The notes under the pieces were generated by a model. It ran no database searches, had not been told where the DNA came from, and worked only from the letters and a program-made list of their open reading frames with translations. This document shows positions 12,721-24,955 of a DNA stretch of 64,000 nucleotides, piece after piece (position 1 is the first letter of the stretch; every line of letters begins with the position of its first letter). The DNA comes from Solanum dulcamara (taxonomy: Eukaryota; Streptophyta; Magnoliopsida; Solanales; Solanaceae): NCBI RefSeq assembly GCF_947179165.1, contig NC_077245.1, forward strand, positions 19,691,740 through 19,755,739, given 5' to 3'. A program made the position numbers and the translations under genes.

Positions 12721-14986
12721 TGGAAAAAGAATAGGGATAAAATGTAATTAGCTCTTAACAAAATGTAATTTGTGTAATCCCTAAAAAAAAATCGCAATAA
12801 TAGTTGTGTAACACGAGATAATAATGTTGTTATTTGATGTTTCAACAATATTGTCAAGTCAAAATTGAAGACTAGGGTGGACAAAAAAATAGGTGCGCCA
12901 ACGTAACATAGACATCATGACAGCTTACTTGACACTTCGATTCTTCAATTGGAGACAATAATGTTGTTGCTGTTTCATTCAAAATTTTAGACTAAAATAC
13001 CATTAGAAACGTTCATGAATGTGAAGAATTTTATTTAGAGCTAGCTATATGTGGCTATATATGCCTCCACTACATATATAGCTTTTGTGTGGATTCTTTA
13101 ATTTGATGTGGACAAAAAAAAAGGTGATGATCAAAGACTAGCATGGAATTGAATTTGCTTTTTTGACCAATGATGAGGTGTGAAATGAACATATATATTC
13201 CATGTGAAACAATAGAATCAAGAAGAATATATATATATAGGATTCAATTTTTCTTGTGCATGCACTATAAATATGAATCTTCTTTTAGTGTGTCCCTTTT
13301 TTCTATGGTACACTTCTCCCCCAACACTTTTTTGTTGTTCATGTTTTAATGGAAAAAAAGACTTAGAAATTCCTTTTCCAATGTTTCTTTTCCCAAATTA
13401 TAAGGTTTTCACTTTTCATTGATCCCTCAGTTTCTTTAGATATTATTATGCATGTGGATTTTGAGACACAAATGGAAAAGCAAAGAAAGGAGCACAAATA
13501 CATCAAAAATAATCTAAAGCCCTTTAAGCCTATATGTGCACTCTGCTCCCTTTAATTGAATGATATCTTTATCAGCAGTATAGCTTTAAAAAGTGTTTTT
13601 TTCATTTTCGTGCGTAATTGTTGAGAAAAATTATTGGTTTTGTTACATTCTATGTATTGAACAAATTATGTAATGCATTTTTCTTTTTTGTTATCCCAAA
13701 AAGAATAATAGTATCTTTTTAATTAAAAAAAAAGATTCAACTTAAAATTTCATATCTGACGAGAAATCACACAAATATATTGTGGATATCTTAAGGTTTT
13801 ATTAGTAAGATATACTAGGTTTTTTCCCCCGATAATCCTCCTCTAATTTTAATTAATTTTGATTTACGCCATGTAAGGCCATTAAATTGGGAAAGTGCTT
13901 CTTATAAGATTTTTATTTTATTTTTAAGATTTGAACCCGAAAATTCTAACAGAAAAGTTCTTTTCATCCCATCTTAATGTATGGTTGTAAACAAGAAGAA
14001 GAAAAAAAGGGGGAGGGGGGAATTGGAGGATACTACTCAAATGGATCTATCACAACTTTTTTAAGGAGATATTATTATGAAATGAATGAAAAACCTATGG
14101 GAACATCTAATTATATATGGATGAAAAAAGAGTGTGACCTTAGGAAAATTGATCACATATGATATGAGTGTCAACTAAGAAAAGAACCATAATTACACCA
14201 CCGGAAAGAAATGGAAAATGACAGCTCTAATTAAATTTGAAAAAACACAACACCAAATAAATATCTTCCACAAGTGGATTTTTCTCTACTTAATTTTTTA
14301 CTTTGATAATTTTATCTACTTTCTTTCCGTATTACAAGATTAACTTTTTAAAAAGGTTAAACAAAAAACTTCACTTTCACGTTATTGGTAAAAATTCGAT
14401 TTCTCAAATTGTAATTCTATTTCCTTCCCTACAAATATAATAATAAAAAAAAGAGGTAAAAAAGGATAATTAAATCATTTTCAAGTATGAGTTGTAAGTA
14501 ATCTTGAGGCAATTATATAAATTTCCTGTTCACACATATGAATATGAGGACACTTTAAGCCAACGTATTTCTGCCACAAAAATGAAAATTAGGAAAGAGT
14601 ACTATGGCACATTTGGCTGTTTCTTGAAAATTTATAGTAAAGGACAAAAGTCCATTAAAAGTGCAAATATCTTCATCACAATTTGGTCCCCGTTTTCCTA
14701 TTTTTTATACACGCTTCTCGCACTTTATCTAATTATTAAAATTCAAAAATGCAATTCAAACATGAAAAAGAGAAATATAATTAAATTAAGTTAATGTAAA
14801 TATGAAAACAAATCACATCAACTAGAATGTGAGGAGGATACATATATAGTTTCCCTTTTCCTCAACTATATTATATAAATTTATAGTAAAGTATGTGATT
14901 CTAAGAAAGCTTTGTGAAGTTTCGTCTCCTCCTCATTCTATGGATGCCATTAAACTTTGACAAAAAAAAAATTGTCATAGTTAAGA
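12721..14986. other. Intergenic, AT-rich
   Basis: Nothing beyond homopolymer runs and short AT-rich frames is visible. Confidence 0.5.
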
Positions 14987-15172
14987 AGAGGCAGAGTCAG
15001 AATTTTAATTTTATGAGTTTTGAATTTTAAAACGATTATTTCAAGTGTTCATAATCGGATTCTGAACTCAATATTAATGCATATTTAATAACTTTTTAAC
15101 ACAAATACACTATTTAAACAAAATTTATTGAGTTCGACTGAATCCATAACCGAACTTCTAGCTCCGCTTCTG
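14987..15172. mobile_element. Small MITE with GC-containing terminal inverted repeats
   Basis: AGAGGCAGAGTCAGAA at the left is mirrored by CTAGCTCCGCTTCTG at the right (imperfect inverted repeat). About 150 bp of AT-rich sequence lies between. Elements with such ends are common in Solanaceae; no clean target duplication is visible. Confidence 0.5.
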
Positions 15173-16911
15173 TTGATATATATTTAGTTGTGGGGGGTGG
15201 GGTGGGTGGTGTGTGTAGCCCCTTGAAACAGAAACCAAGGTGGCTTATAGCAATACCAAAAGGGCAAATATTATGTAGAAACTTAACCCCCCATCTTTTT
15301 TCTATTATTAGCTAGCTTAGCCGCCCCCAGTTGTGAATTGTGACCCTTTGTTTTGCTAGAATTATAGTTACCACCAAAATGGAAAAAAGAGTTAAGTTTT
15401 TATTTTTTCTGAATTTGTGAGCTACTGTCAATCTATCATGTGGTGCAATGAATAAATGAACATTATCATAAAAAATAGATATACAACTCCTTGCAATAGA
15501 ATGGTCTCTTTTTATCATCACAATTGGGTTGTTGCCTGTTGGGAATCCCATGCGCCACTTCTCATGCACAGTCCTGCCCCTCCCCTATTTTTTACGCTTA
15601 CACCTTGTTTGGTTCACCACACAAATACACAATACTTAAGTAGTAATCAAAAACAATAATGTAAACATTGCCTTTGTTTTAAAGAAAGAAATTAATAAGA
15701 TGAAATTAAGGTTATTTTCTTATCATAATAAAGCTAATCCTCATATCAGATATTCAAGGAAATGCTCTCAAATGATTAAATACTATGTGTTTTATTTAAT
15801 AATTTTCTCTCTCTATATATATGCTAGAGCCTAGAGGTCATATATAACTAAAAGAACATTTGTAATGAATCATGACATGGATCTCTCAAATATTGGATTT
15901 GATATAAAATAATATTAGTTGCCATATGCAATTATATCAAAACTTTATACTATTTTTTCAATTTAAAAAATCTCAATAACCAAACGACTCGTCTAATTAC
16001 CTCCCCCTTGGAGTTGGACTCTTGAGTCTTTGTTAGTCGAAAAGAGAAAAGAGAAGTCCATTTTGTCTTGGCTTACCTTATTTTCTTGTTGTCCCCATAT
16101 ATGATAATTGATATATGTATGTACTAGGTGAGATTTCCACTAGTGAAAGACAACCATATCTCAACTAATTCTTTTTCATATATATATGGAAAATAAAGGA
16201 AACAATGTGGAACTATTATGTTAGTTTTTTCTCCTAATTAGCTTTTACCTAGTATATGTACTCCTTAATTATTTTAGGAATCCTTTTATTATTTTACTTA
16301 TTGAAAGGAAAAATAATATTTGTATTAGGAAAAGAATGCATTTTAGCAAAATAATATGTTTATTAGGAAAATGTCATTTTTGTCCCAATTAAGGATATAT
16401 AACAAGGACATTTTTTAATCAAATTATTAACGGAAGGAGCATAATTTTGGATGATTTATTTATTCAATTTTACATGATTTAAGGGCTTTTTTTTTTACCC
16501 TTTCCATTTATGTATTTGGTTGATCAAAAGTTCTACTTATTTAGGTTTAATTTTCTTGAGTTTGAATTTTTTTTTGTAATTTGTTGTATGCTAAATTATA
16601 TACGGTTATAGAATATTATGAAGCGCAAGTACTCTGGTAACACTAAACCCTTAACATTTAATAAAATGAATGATTTGAGATTATTGTATGATCATAGACA
16701 GCATTTTTATACTAATATGTTATTCAAAAAAATATTTACAGGTAATTTATTCATAAAAAGTGAAGTTTGTGATCTTAATATTAGGACATGTTAACAACAA
16801 ATAAAAATTACTTGGTATAGCGTAAAAATTATTTTTATATAATCGCTATATATATAAGCTGAACTCCTAAAGTTTATATATTTATGTTTTTCAGGTTGAA
16901 GTCAATGTATA
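15173..16911. other. Intergenic, AT-rich, with a short G-rich run
   Basis: A G/T-rich run lies at about 15188-15216. No gene is seen. Confidence 0.5.
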
Positions 16912-17613
16912 GTTGAGACTAGGGGTGTTCACGGTTTGGGTAAAAATCGATCAAAACCGAAAAATGAAATCAAACCAATCAAATAAACTGATTTTTTATT
17001 TGGTTTGATTTTACATTTTTAAAAACTGATAATATTTTGTTTGGTTTTGGTTTTGATTTTGTTCAAAAAAAATATAAGAAATAAATGAACCGAACCGACA
17101 AATTATATTCATATTTTTTTTATAATTATATATGCATACTATAATATTTTTTTATGAATACTTTTTTATGCAAAAAATACAACACACTAATTTAAAATAT
17201 AATACGTCTTTTATTTGTACAACCATATCATTAGCTTATGCATTATTCAGTAAGTTTATGTTGTTTAGTACATTGGATTAGCTAACAATATAAGCAGGAA
17301 ATTAAACATAATTAAATTTCTAGTATAAGAATTATAAGATCCAAAATGGCACGAAGACAATTTTTTTTTTTTTGAATAATTATTGTCTTTCCTACTCTTT
17401 TGAATGAATCTTTTATTTTATTTTTGTGTATGGTTAATAATCGAATAATCGAACCAAATCAAATCGAAATCGATAACAACAAAGCCGATGGATGTATATT
17501 TTAATTCATTTGGTTTGATTTTAATAATTTTAAAACCGATTAAATTAATTTGATTTTAATTTTAATCAATAACCGACCCAAACCAACCGGTGAACACCCC
17601 TAATTGTTGAGAC
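16912..17613. mobile_element. hAT-like MITE with 8-bp target duplication
   Basis: The left end TAGGGGTGTTCACGG is mirrored by CCGGTGAACACCCCTA. GTTGAGAC flanks both sides (16912-16919 and 17606-17613), an 8-bp duplication typical of hAT transposons. Three extra bases lie between the right inverted repeat and the duplication. The interior repeats AAACCGA/TCGGTTT-like words and has no transposase. A related copy is at 44831-45482. Confidence 0.7.
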
Positions 17614-17700
17614 AATATTACTAGCTAGAGAAGTCTTCATGTTAAAGTAGACTGCCGTAGAATTTTTTATTGTCCAAGAATAATGGAATATTATTGACTT

Positions 17701-19633
17701 TAAGGGTGTGTTTGGTATGATGGAACCAACTTATTTTCTTATTTTTGGTTGATGAATGCAAAATATTTTCTAATGTATGCCTTGTGAATGAAAAACATAT
17801 ATTAGAAAATATATTTTATATAATTTGATTCTGACACCTAACCTCAATCCGAGACCTCGATCCCAACCCCGATTTCCGACACACTACCCCAACCCGATAC
17901 CCGAATCCGAGATCCGATCCTAACTTGAGATTCGACCTCAACCTTAACCCGAGACTCAATCCCAATCTCGACCAGAGACCCCGACCCTAATCTGAGACCC
18001 GATCCCAAACTCAACCCCCACCCTAACATCGACCACGACCCCAACCTGAGACTCAACCTCGACACCCGACCCCGACTCCTGACCTATAATCCAATACCCG
18101 ATAAGAGACCCGATCCTAACTTGAGATTCGGCCTCGACCTCAACCCAACACCCAATCCCAACCTCGACTCGAGACCCCACCCTAACTTGAGAATCGATCC
18201 CAATTTCGACCTCGATCCCAACCCTAACACCCGACCCCTACCCCAACCCGAGACTCGACGTTGACACCTGACTCTTGACCCATGATTCGATACCCAACCC
18301 TAACCCGACACCCGACCAAAGACTCAATCCTAACTTGAAATTTGGCCCTGACCTAAACCCGAGACCCTATCATAAATAAAGATCCAACTACGACCCCAAC
18401 CCCAATCTCGACCCCGACACCCAACTCCAACCTCGACCCTGACTCCTGACCCAACACACAACTCCAACTCAAGACCTGAGTCTCGACATCGACTCTGACC
18501 CCGCCTCCAATCTGACCCGACCTCGATCTGAGACCCCGATCCAAGATGTGAGACCCGACCCCAACCTCGACTCCTGACCCTAGACCTCGACCCAAGATCC
18601 CGACCATGACCCGAGATTCAAGATTCGACCTCGACCCCGACTCTCGACCTGAGATCCGCCATGATCCGAGTCCCCAACCCAAGAATCAAGATCAAATTCT
18701 GATCCCGACAGTCAACCTTGACTCCCGATCGGAGACCCGACACCCTCCCCAACTCTAACTCTGACACCTACCTGACCTCGACCCCCAACCCGACACCCGA
18801 CACCCCACTCGAGACTCCACCCTTGATTTGAGACATAATCCCAACCTCGACCCGATCCTAACACTCGACTTGATACTCAACCTTTATCCCGTCTCCAACT
18901 CGAGACTTAAACCCGACCCTAACACCTGATCCCGACCTCAACTCCGACACCTGACACCAACTCCCGATTCAAGATACGATCCCGATATTGACTCCCAATC
19001 TAAGATCCGACCAGAGATCCCGACCTCGATTCGAGACCTCAACCTTAGATATGAGACCCTACCCCGACCTTGGCTTTCGACCTTGATCTGAGACCTCAAC
19101 CTTGAAATCTAACCCCGACCCTGATCCGACCTCGATACCTAACCCCAACCTTGATCCTAATACCTAACCCGATACTCGACTTCAACCCGAGCCCCGACAT
19201 GAACACTCAACTTTCAACTCCTAACTCCCGACCTGAGACTCCACCTAAGACCTAACCCCGACACTCAATCCAAAATTCGACCTCTAACCCTAACTTAAGA
19301 TTCGACCCCGACTCAATTCAAAACTCGAGAGTTGGGTCTCAAATTGAGGTTGAGAGTTTGGTTTTGAATTGAGAATCTGTAGTCGGAACTAGGATTAGTA
19401 TTGTAAATCTATATTCAAGACTTCAGTTAGGTGAAAAGTTGGGTTATGTGGTTCAAAATATTTTGAAAAATGTTTTCCTTACTTTTTTAAGGGAATTCAT
19501 TTTTCTTGAATTTGAATTAAAGGAAATTAAGTTGATTTGAAAAACATTTTTCAAACATTTAAGCCAACCAAACATGAGAAAATTGAAAAACATTTTCTCG
19601 AAAACATTTTCCTTCATACCAAACACACCCTAA
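17701..19633. mobile_element. PIF/Harbinger-like TIR element carrying a GC-rich minisatellite
   Basis: GGGTGTGTTTGGTATGA (17704-17720) is mirrored exactly by TCATACCAAACACACCC (19614-19630). TAA lies just outside both ends (17701-17703 and 19631-19633), the 3-bp duplication typical of PIF/Harbinger and Tourist elements. No transposase frame is present. About 1.5 kb of the interior is a degenerate GC-rich repeat, very unlike the AT-rich surroundings, and both ends have AT-rich subterminal stretches. Confidence 0.7.
17833..19328. repeat. GC-rich degenerate minisatellite, first array
   Basis: The + strand is an endless variation on CCCGAC, CTCGAC, CCGAGA and CCTGAC words of about six bases. Because the repeat length is near a multiple of three, both strands stay open for long runs (Asp/Pro/Arg-rich on +, Gly/Ser/Val-rich on -), which is a composition effect and not evidence of a protein. 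Confidence 0.9.
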
Positions 19634-21102
19634 CTTTAAAAATTGTTAAGACAATATTGTGAAACTCCCGACCCTAACACCCGACCCCTACCCAACTCGA
19701 GACTCGACGTTGACACCCGAATCTTGACCCATGATTCGATACCCAACCCCAACTCGATACCCGACCAGAGACCCAATCTTAACTTAAGATTCGGCCCTGA
19801 CCTAAACCCGAGACTCGATCACAAATCGAGATCCAACTACGACCCCAACCCCAATCTCAACCCCGACACCCAACTCCAACCCCGACCCCGACTCCTGACC
19901 CAACACACAACTCCAACTCGAGACCTGAGTCTCGACATCAACTCCGACCCCGACTCCAATCTGACCCGACCTCGATCTGAGACCCCAACCCAAGATTTGA
20001 GACCCGACCCCAACCTCGACTCCTGACCCTAGACCTCGACCCAAGATTCTGACCATGTCCTAAGATTCAAGACCTGACCTCGACCCCGACTCTCGACCTG
20101 AGACCCGCCACGATCTGAGTCCCCAACCCAAGAATCGAGATCAAATCCTGATCCTGACACTCAACCTTGACTTCCGATCGGAGACCCAACACCCTCCCCA
20201 ACTCTAACTCTGACACCAACCTGACCTCGACCCCCAACCCAACACCCGACACCCCACTTGAGACTCCAACCTTGATTCGAGACATAATCCCAACCTCGAC
20301 CCAATCCTGACACTTGACTTAAGACTCGACCTCGATCCCGTCCCCAACTCGAGACTTAAACCCGACCTCGACACCCGATCTCAACCTCAACTCTGACACC
20401 TGACACCAACTCCCGACTCAAGACACGATCCCGACCTTAACTCTCGATCTGAGATCTGACCAGAGACCCCGACCTCGATTCGAGACCTCGACTCGAGATA
20501 CGAGACCCTACCCCGACCTTGGCTTTCGACCTCGACCTTGAAACCTAACCCCGACCCTGATCCAACCTCGATACCTAGCCCCAACCTCGATCCTAATACC
20601 CAACCCGATACTCGACTTCGACCCGAGTCCCGACATGAACACTTAACTTTCAACTCCTAACTCCCGACCTGAGATTCCACCTAAGACCTAACCGCGACAC
20701 TCGATCCAAAATTCGACCTCTAACCCTAACTCAAGATTTGACCTCGACTCAATTCGAAACTCGAGAGTTAGGTCTCAAATTGAGGTTCAGAGTTTAGTCT
20801 CGAATTGAGAATCTGTAGTCGGAACTAGGATTAGTATTGTAAATCTATATTCAAGACTTAAGTTAGGTGAAAAGTTGAGTTATGAGGTTTAAAATATTTT
20901 GGAAAATGTTTCTTACTTTTTTAAAGGAAGTCATTTTTCTTGAATTTGAATTTGAGGAAATTAAGTTGATTTGAAAAACATTTTTCAAACATTCAAGCCA
21001 ACCAAACATGAGAAAATTGAAAAACATTTTCTGGAAAACATTTTCCTTCATACCAAACACACTCTAAGTTTAAAAACTGTTAAGACAATATTGTGAAACT
21101 CC
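18219..21102. repeat. Large tandem duplication of the minisatellite element
   Basis: 18219-19668 and 19669-21102 are tandem copies about 1.44 kb long (offset 1,450 bp at the start, 1,434 bp at the end), roughly nine in ten bases alike by eye. Each contains the minisatellite, the AT-rich subterminal part, the right terminal inverted repeat and the same 35 bp of outside sequence ending GAAACTCC. The second copy has no left inverted repeat, so the duplication followed insertion of the element. Confidence 0.9.
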
Positions 21103-22801
21103 AACAAATGCTAAACTAGTTACTAAGTTCGAAAATCTACACAAAAACCTTCATTAACGAGTCAAGCACCCACTTGCATGTTTATATATATCATGTGTAC
21201 AAATAAAATATCATGTGTACAAAGTCTTTCACAACATAAATACTAAGGAGTGAATCTTAATAAACATCAAATAGTCGCTAGCATTAGTGATTTATGATAA
21301 AATAGATTCATAGTGGGACAAGTGGTGTCAAGAGTCACACACACAAAATTTATATAAAAAAAGGTGGGGGTGGGAGGAGGGGTTTAATATTTACACTAAT
21401 ATAATTAATATCAGAATATCCAAGTAGCATATGAAAACTTAAAATAATATTAATATTAGAATGATCTATGACTTTAATTAGCTTTTTTCTTACTCATTTG
21501 AATATTTTTAAAATTGAATTTATCAATTGAAAGGAGTCTATTATATAGAATGAAGGCATGCTCTATATAACATCTTTCCCTAGACAAATATGGATTGCTA
21601 GCTCGAAGTTATCTCAAATTTAAACTATAACTACTTATAAATAAAATAAGTATCACTTGTAATAATACGCTAATCATGCATTGTAAATTTGCAATTTGAA
21701 ATACCAGCACTAATTATATGAAATTAATAGCCAACGAGCTACATATTTCCTTTTTAGTGTAAAAATCCCTATGCTTTTCTACGTTGAAAGTTTATTATGT
21801 GTTTTAGAACAATAAATAATTTTGCTATTGCTTGATTAGACCAAATGATATGCCTTTCACTTCTTCGAAAAGTTCGATATAGAAGGGGGTGTTGGGTATA
21901 GAGGAAAATGTTTTTTCTAAGAATTGTTTTTCAAAAATAAGTTGTTATTTTTAGTGTTTGGTGAATAATATAAAAAATATTGTCCTAATATATATATATA
22001 TATTTAGATAAATACCATGAAGTGAGATGTGAAAGGGATGGTGGAGTGGAAAGGGGGAGGGGTGGATTAAATGGTACAGGGTCCGCCAAACCTGGGGCTC
22101 AAACGATGATAAATTAAATAACTAAGCAAACATAGTTATTAGTTACTGAGTCATTATGTGAATCTTTCTTCTTCTTTTTGTTTGTTATATTAATACGAGC
22201 CACCATAAAGTTTCATCTGAATTATTTTTAGCTATATATGTGGTTTTTAGTATTTAATATTTTCTAGATGGCTAGTGAAAGTTGATTCTTTTTTTGTCGG
22301 ACTAACGTTGATATATTTAAAAAATTCATTCTAGGTTCTTATTTTTTGATCAATGTTTGCGTCACTAGACTAAAAATATGTATCAAATTCTTCTTCGCTT
22401 TTGAATATTCTCCTTTTCTTAGATTGATACAACCAATTGTATTCATGTATTAGAAAAAATGTGTTTGTGATACACCTATTATCAAATTGTATTCTTTGAT
22501 TGATACATATTGATACAATCAATGTATTCATGTATCAGAAAAAAATTGTACCTTTGTATTTATTTTAGGGGTAATACAATATTCAAACACTGCATCAATT
22601 ACAAAAATTCATTTTTGTAGCACAAAAAATTAGTGATACAAATTGTATCTGTGTATTTATTTTAGGGTGATACATTAAAGTGTATCTTGTATATCTACGT
22701 TTCAGTTTCAAAGCTATATGTGTGTCTGTATGGAAAAAGAAGAGAGGCAGGCGATGTTTCAAAGGAAGAGAGAGGAGATTGTATATATGTGTATCTGTGT
22801 A
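21103..22801. other. Intergenic with an old (GATACA)-rich repeat
   Basis: Between about 22420 and 22800 words such as TGATACA and TGTATC recur and a GA-rich stretch follows; this older repeat resumes at about 24956-25140 after the solo LTR. GTGTA at 22797-22801 is one copy of the solo LTR target duplication. No gene is visible. Confidence 0.5.
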
Positions 22802-24955
22802 TGTCACGATCTGAACTAGGGTCTAATCGTATCCCGAAGGGCTCCAACCAAGCCTCTTGTACATATCATAAGCATACACAAGGTAAAATAAAAGCGGAAA
22901 CATCATAAGAGAGTCGAAACCATGAATAGAAATTGAAGAATGTCACATGACAACACAAACTCAAAATATTTGTCCAACTAGATGCCTCTACACAGGAGTA
23001 TGGGCGGGGGCTAAGACATGTCCCTAGCTCACCCTCAATATGAAACATAGAAAAAGTCTTTGAAATAATAACCAACTCGATGACTAGTCTCCGATAAATG
23101 AGGACTCACCACAAACACTACCGGATAGAAAAGCTTAACTAGCCCCGTAGATGAGTACAATCTTCAACCTCAATCCCTATATTTTGAGACAATGTAGGCA
23201 AAAAGTATGCATTAGTACATTGGAATGTACTAAGTATGAGGGCGTGACATGCATCGTAAATCATGAAATGCGATAGTCAAGTAAATCACATGGTAAGATG
23301 AGATAATTAAAGTCATGAGGAAAATCATATTGACCAAAGCATTTTAAAAAATAAATTCAAAATCATAACGTACTTAAGAGATCGTACATATGTGAGATAA
23401 GAATCATAACCGACAATACGACCATGAGAGCTATGACATAGAATTCCAATGTTGCCCCTACATCGAAAAGAGGGAGACTACTTTCCAAGGTAGACTCCTA
23501 CATGCCTAAGTGGTTATGTGAACCGGGTACTCACCCCTAGTTCTTAGATTTGGGTACTCACCTCTAAGCCTTGATATTTCGGGTACTCACCCCTTAGAGA
23601 TTTGGGTATTCGCTCTAATCCCTTTATTCCTACGGTGGCACGTAGTTCAAGAGACATGAGGTTGCTACTAGGGCTTTTGATAAGGCCCCCACCTCAAGCC
23701 CCCTCGGTGCTAAGTCAAATCCCACGGAATATATATATAGCATAGAAATCATAATTGACATATATCATAGTCATGATCATAGATTTGAAAATCATAGAGT
23801 AGCTCATTTTCATAACATAAGTGCAATGCGGGTATTGTCCTTCCACATTACAAGTCATACATACATAGTTCATATCATTAGGCCTTAAGGCACCACACTG
23901 GACCCTAAGTCACCCTTTCCATAATTTGCATGAAAATCGTCATTCAAAACATACTTATAGTCCATGATCATAGTTGAAATACATAATCATAATTCATACT
24001 TGGAAATTCATGATCATAGCTAATACTTGACATTAGGGTAAGACATGAATGCATGATCAATTGACTTGAAAATCATGAAATTGACTTGAAACGCATGCAT
24101 GATCATAAGCTTTATATCAGCACATACATAATTAATAAAGATAATATCATTTGGAAGAAAATTAAAAATACTCATATTTTACATCATGAACCCTAGAGAT
24201 CAAAATAGGAGAATTCATGGGAAAACTCTTCAATTTTAAGGCAATAACTATCAATTTATATCAAAATAGACTCATGATCATAATTTGAATCAAAATTCAC
24301 GTAATAGGAATAGAGATCATAAAACCCATAAAATACCATAATTTAATTTGATAGAAAACCTTGAGAAATTGATTGGGCTTTATGGATGAAAGGATCCATG
24401 AATCAATACCCATATACCTTAATTGAGAACACCAAATAATTTTGAAGAACTTGAGAGTTTTGGTGGAGAGCTTGAGTGAATTTACTTGAAGTCTTCAATT
24501 GAGCCCTTGAGAGTCTTTTGTAGAGAGAGAAATATTTGAGTAGGTGAATTGTAGAAGAATGAATAGAATTAGAGGTTTAGGTTAATTTATAGAGTTGAAT
24601 TAGGTCCTAAAAACGTCTAGGTTCATTAGTTAACAATTTGAAAAAAGTCTAAAATGCACTTACTAAAAACTAATTTCGGTCATGAAAAATCATCGCCAGG
24701 TCCGTGACGCGGAGGCGAGCATGTCCACAATGCGGACTTGTCGCGGACCTTACTGGTTCGCGCAGTTCCTTGAGAAATCTATCTTCGATCTACGGGTCCT
24801 AAAAATCCATCGAGACTATTTTCCTACAGGTTTTGACCCCCTGATCGATATTTTGAACTCGCATTTTTCAAAAAGATTAAGGATAATGCATCACTTAAGT
24901 GGCTTATTCCCAAGGCATTCTTAAGGCATTTGTGAGCATTTTGAGGGGTGTTACA
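22802..24955 (-). mobile_element. Solo LTR (2,154 bp) with perfect 5-bp target duplication
   Basis: The ends are TGTCACGATC and GGGTGTTACA, with the TG...CA termini of an LTR, and GTGTA lies on both sides (22797-22801 and 24956-24960). No gag, pol, primer site or polypurine tract is inside. That combination is what unequal recombination between two LTRs leaves behind. On the minus strand it has a TATA-like TCTATAAATT near 24590 and a splice-donor-like AAGGTATATGGG near 24411, giving the orientation. Confidence 0.85.

Noticed and set aside
15602..15990. A possible PIF-like MITE (CTTGTTTGG ... CCAAACGA)
   Set aside because: The ends match over too few bases and no TAA duplication is evident.
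17844..20653. Long open frames on both strands (Asp/Pro-rich on +, Gly/Ser/Val-rich on -)
   Set aside because: They arise because the GC-rich repeat unit is close to a multiple of three and poor in stop codons; there is no start context, intron structure or known domain.
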